NCBI GenBank assembly: GCA_037176725.1
Contig: JAZBRS010000074.1
Coordinates: 67,088,001-67,152,000, forward strand
Length of the DNA stretch: 64,000 nucleotides
From: Posidonia oceanica
Taxonomy: Eukaryota > Streptophyta > Magnoliopsida > Alismatales > Posidoniaceae
Direction: 5' to 3'
Below the pieces are notes generated by a model that had not been told where the DNA came from, made no database searches, and saw only the letters and a program-made list of their open reading frames with translations. Shown here one piece after another: positions 63,057-64,000 of this stretch. Position 1 is the first letter of the stretch. Every line of letters begins with the position of its first letter. The position numbers and the translations under genes are program-made.

Positions 63057-64000
63057 AACCTTTGCGGTCGATGGGTCCGAAACCTATCCTTTCCGGTCGA
63101 TATGTCCGAAACTTATCATCCAACCTCTGCGGTCGAAGGGTCCGAAACCAATCCTTTCCGGTCGGTAAGTCCGTAACTTATCATACAACCTTTGCGGTCG
63201 ATTGGTCCAAAACCAATCCTTTCCGGTCGATAAGTCCGTTACTTTTCATCCAACCTTTGCGGTCGATAGGTCCGAAACATATCCTTTCCGGTCGATAAGT
63301 CCGAAACTTATCATCCAACCTTTACGGTCGATGGGTCCGAAACCTATCCTTTTCGGTCGATAAGTCCGTAACTTATCAACCAACCAGTGCGGTCGATGGG
63401 TCCGAAACCTTTCCTTTCCGGTCGATAAGTCCGTAACTTATCATCCAACCTTTGCGGTCGTTAGGTACGTAACCTATCCTATGCGGTCGATAAGTCCGTA
63501 ACTTATCATCCAACCTTTGCGGTCGTTTGGTCCGAAACCTATCCTTTCCAGTCGATATGTCCGTAACTTATCATCCAACCTTCGCGGTCGATCGGTCTGA
63601 AACCTTTCCTTTCCGGTCGATAAGTCCGAAACTTATCATCCAACCTATGCAGTCGATGGGTCCGAAACCTATCCTTCCCGGTTGATAAGTCCGTAACTTA
63701 TCATCCAACCGTTGCGGTCGATATGTCCGAAACCTATCCTTTCCGGTCGATAAGTCCGTAACTTATCATCCAACCTTTGCGTTCGATGGGTTCGAAACCT
63801 ATCCTTTCCGGTCGATAAGTCCGAAACTTATCATCCAAACATTGCGGTCGATGGGTCCGAAACCTATACTTTCCGATCGATTTGTCCGAAACTTATCATC
63901 CAACCTTTGCGGTCGATGTGTCCGAAACCTATACTTTCCGGTCAATTAGTCCGAAACTTATCATCCAACCACTGCAGTCGATAGGTCCGAAACCAATCCT
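63057..64000. repeat. right edge of the window: diverged satellite units
   Basis: The 65-bp units continue to the last base, which falls inside a half A. The last unit start is at 63,976. Nothing but satellite is seen, so the array continues past the window. Confidence 0.85.

Larger units (their letters stand above)
1..64000. repeat. 65-bp tandem satellite array filling the whole window
   Basis: The whole window is head-to-tail copies of a 65-bp unit, always in the same orientation. Recurrent words are ggtcgatgggtccgaaacc, tatcctttccggtcgataag and gtccgtaacttatcatccaa, in that order. Neighbouring units differ by several substitutions, but the register hardly ever breaks. The array starts and ends inside a unit, so it extends beyond both edges. 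I saw no transposon, gene, RNA gene or unique DNA anywhere in it. The unit is about 49% G+C and carries six CpGs. Satellite arrays of this kind normally lie in centromeric, pericentromeric or other heterochromatic DNA; that placement is inference. I do not recognise the family and cannot assign a species. Confidence 0.98.

Noticed and set aside
1..64000. CRISPR array
   Set aside because: The repeat is contiguous, with no unique spacers, and similarity runs through the full 65 bp. The array is also far longer and more variable than a CRISPR.
1..64000. CENP-B box (nTTCGnnnnAnnCGGGn) in the unit
   Set aside because: ttcgaaacctatcc has the TTCG, but lacks the A at the required place and the CGGG. 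The reverse strand gives no match either.
1..64000. Hammerhead ribozyme, as found in some satellite DNAs, suggested by gtccgaaac
   Set aside because: The CTGATGA core is absent and the GAAA segment is not placed next to a suitable stem. The resemblance is limited to ccgaaac.
1..64000. Telomeric or simple microsatellite repeat
   Set aside because: No short telomere-type motif is iterated. The smallest true period is the 29/36-bp half-unit and the working unit is 65 bp.
1..64000. Protein-coding repeat (for example an array of a repeated peptide)
   Set aside because: The period is not a multiple of three, stops occur in every frame within 195 bp on average, and substitutions show no codon-position pattern that I can see.

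Overview
The window is one uninterrupted array of a eukaryotic-type satellite DNA and contains no gene I can support. The basic unit is 65 bp, about 49% G+C and present head to tail from base 1 to base 64,000. Each unit is a dimer of two related halves: A (29 bp, core gtccgaaacctatcc) and B (36 bp, core gtccgtaacttatc). I do not recognise the family and cannot name the organism. A 64-kb pure satellite with multi-kilobase higher-order repeats (HORs) suggests centromeric, pericentromeric or other heterochromatin in a nuclear genome assembled from long reads.

Layout. (1) 1-9,600: older array with dispersed duplications, including three A-A-B units at 447, 2,166 and 9,017. (2) About 9,600-15,513: a diverged right-hand part of the large HOR. 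(3) 15,514-23,246: an HOR copy lacking 2,593 bp internally and about 2.27 kb at its right end. (4) 23,247-35,197: full HOR copy 1 (11,951 bp). (5) 35,198-47,668: full HOR copy 2 (12,471 bp), nearly identical to copy 1, about 20 differences by eye. (6) 47,669-50,355: start of a third copy. (7) 50,356-56,300: rearranged relatives with a 4,998-bp offset. (8) 56,300-60,904: the most divergent stretch, with no long-range duplication visible to me. (9) 60,905-63,056: two copies of a 1,076-bp HOR. (10) 63,057-64,000: diverged units.

Length bookkeeping closes exactly. From the first unit start (57) to the last (63,976) there are 63,919 bp. That equals 977 x 65, plus 3 extra A halves in A-A-B units, plus 4 pairs of extra A halves in A-A-A-B units, plus 3 extra B halves, minus 13 single-base deletions. 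The units differ from each other by several substitutions each, yet almost never change length, and when they do it is usually by exactly one half-unit. Each half is also a near-perfect dyad (GATAAGT-ccgta-ACTTATC in B, GATAGGT-ccgaa-ACCTATC in A), and the arm bases that differ between A and B do so in a pairing-compatible way. These are the main signals worth a second look. The open reading frames all come from the 195-bp (3 x 65) frame cycle and are not genes.
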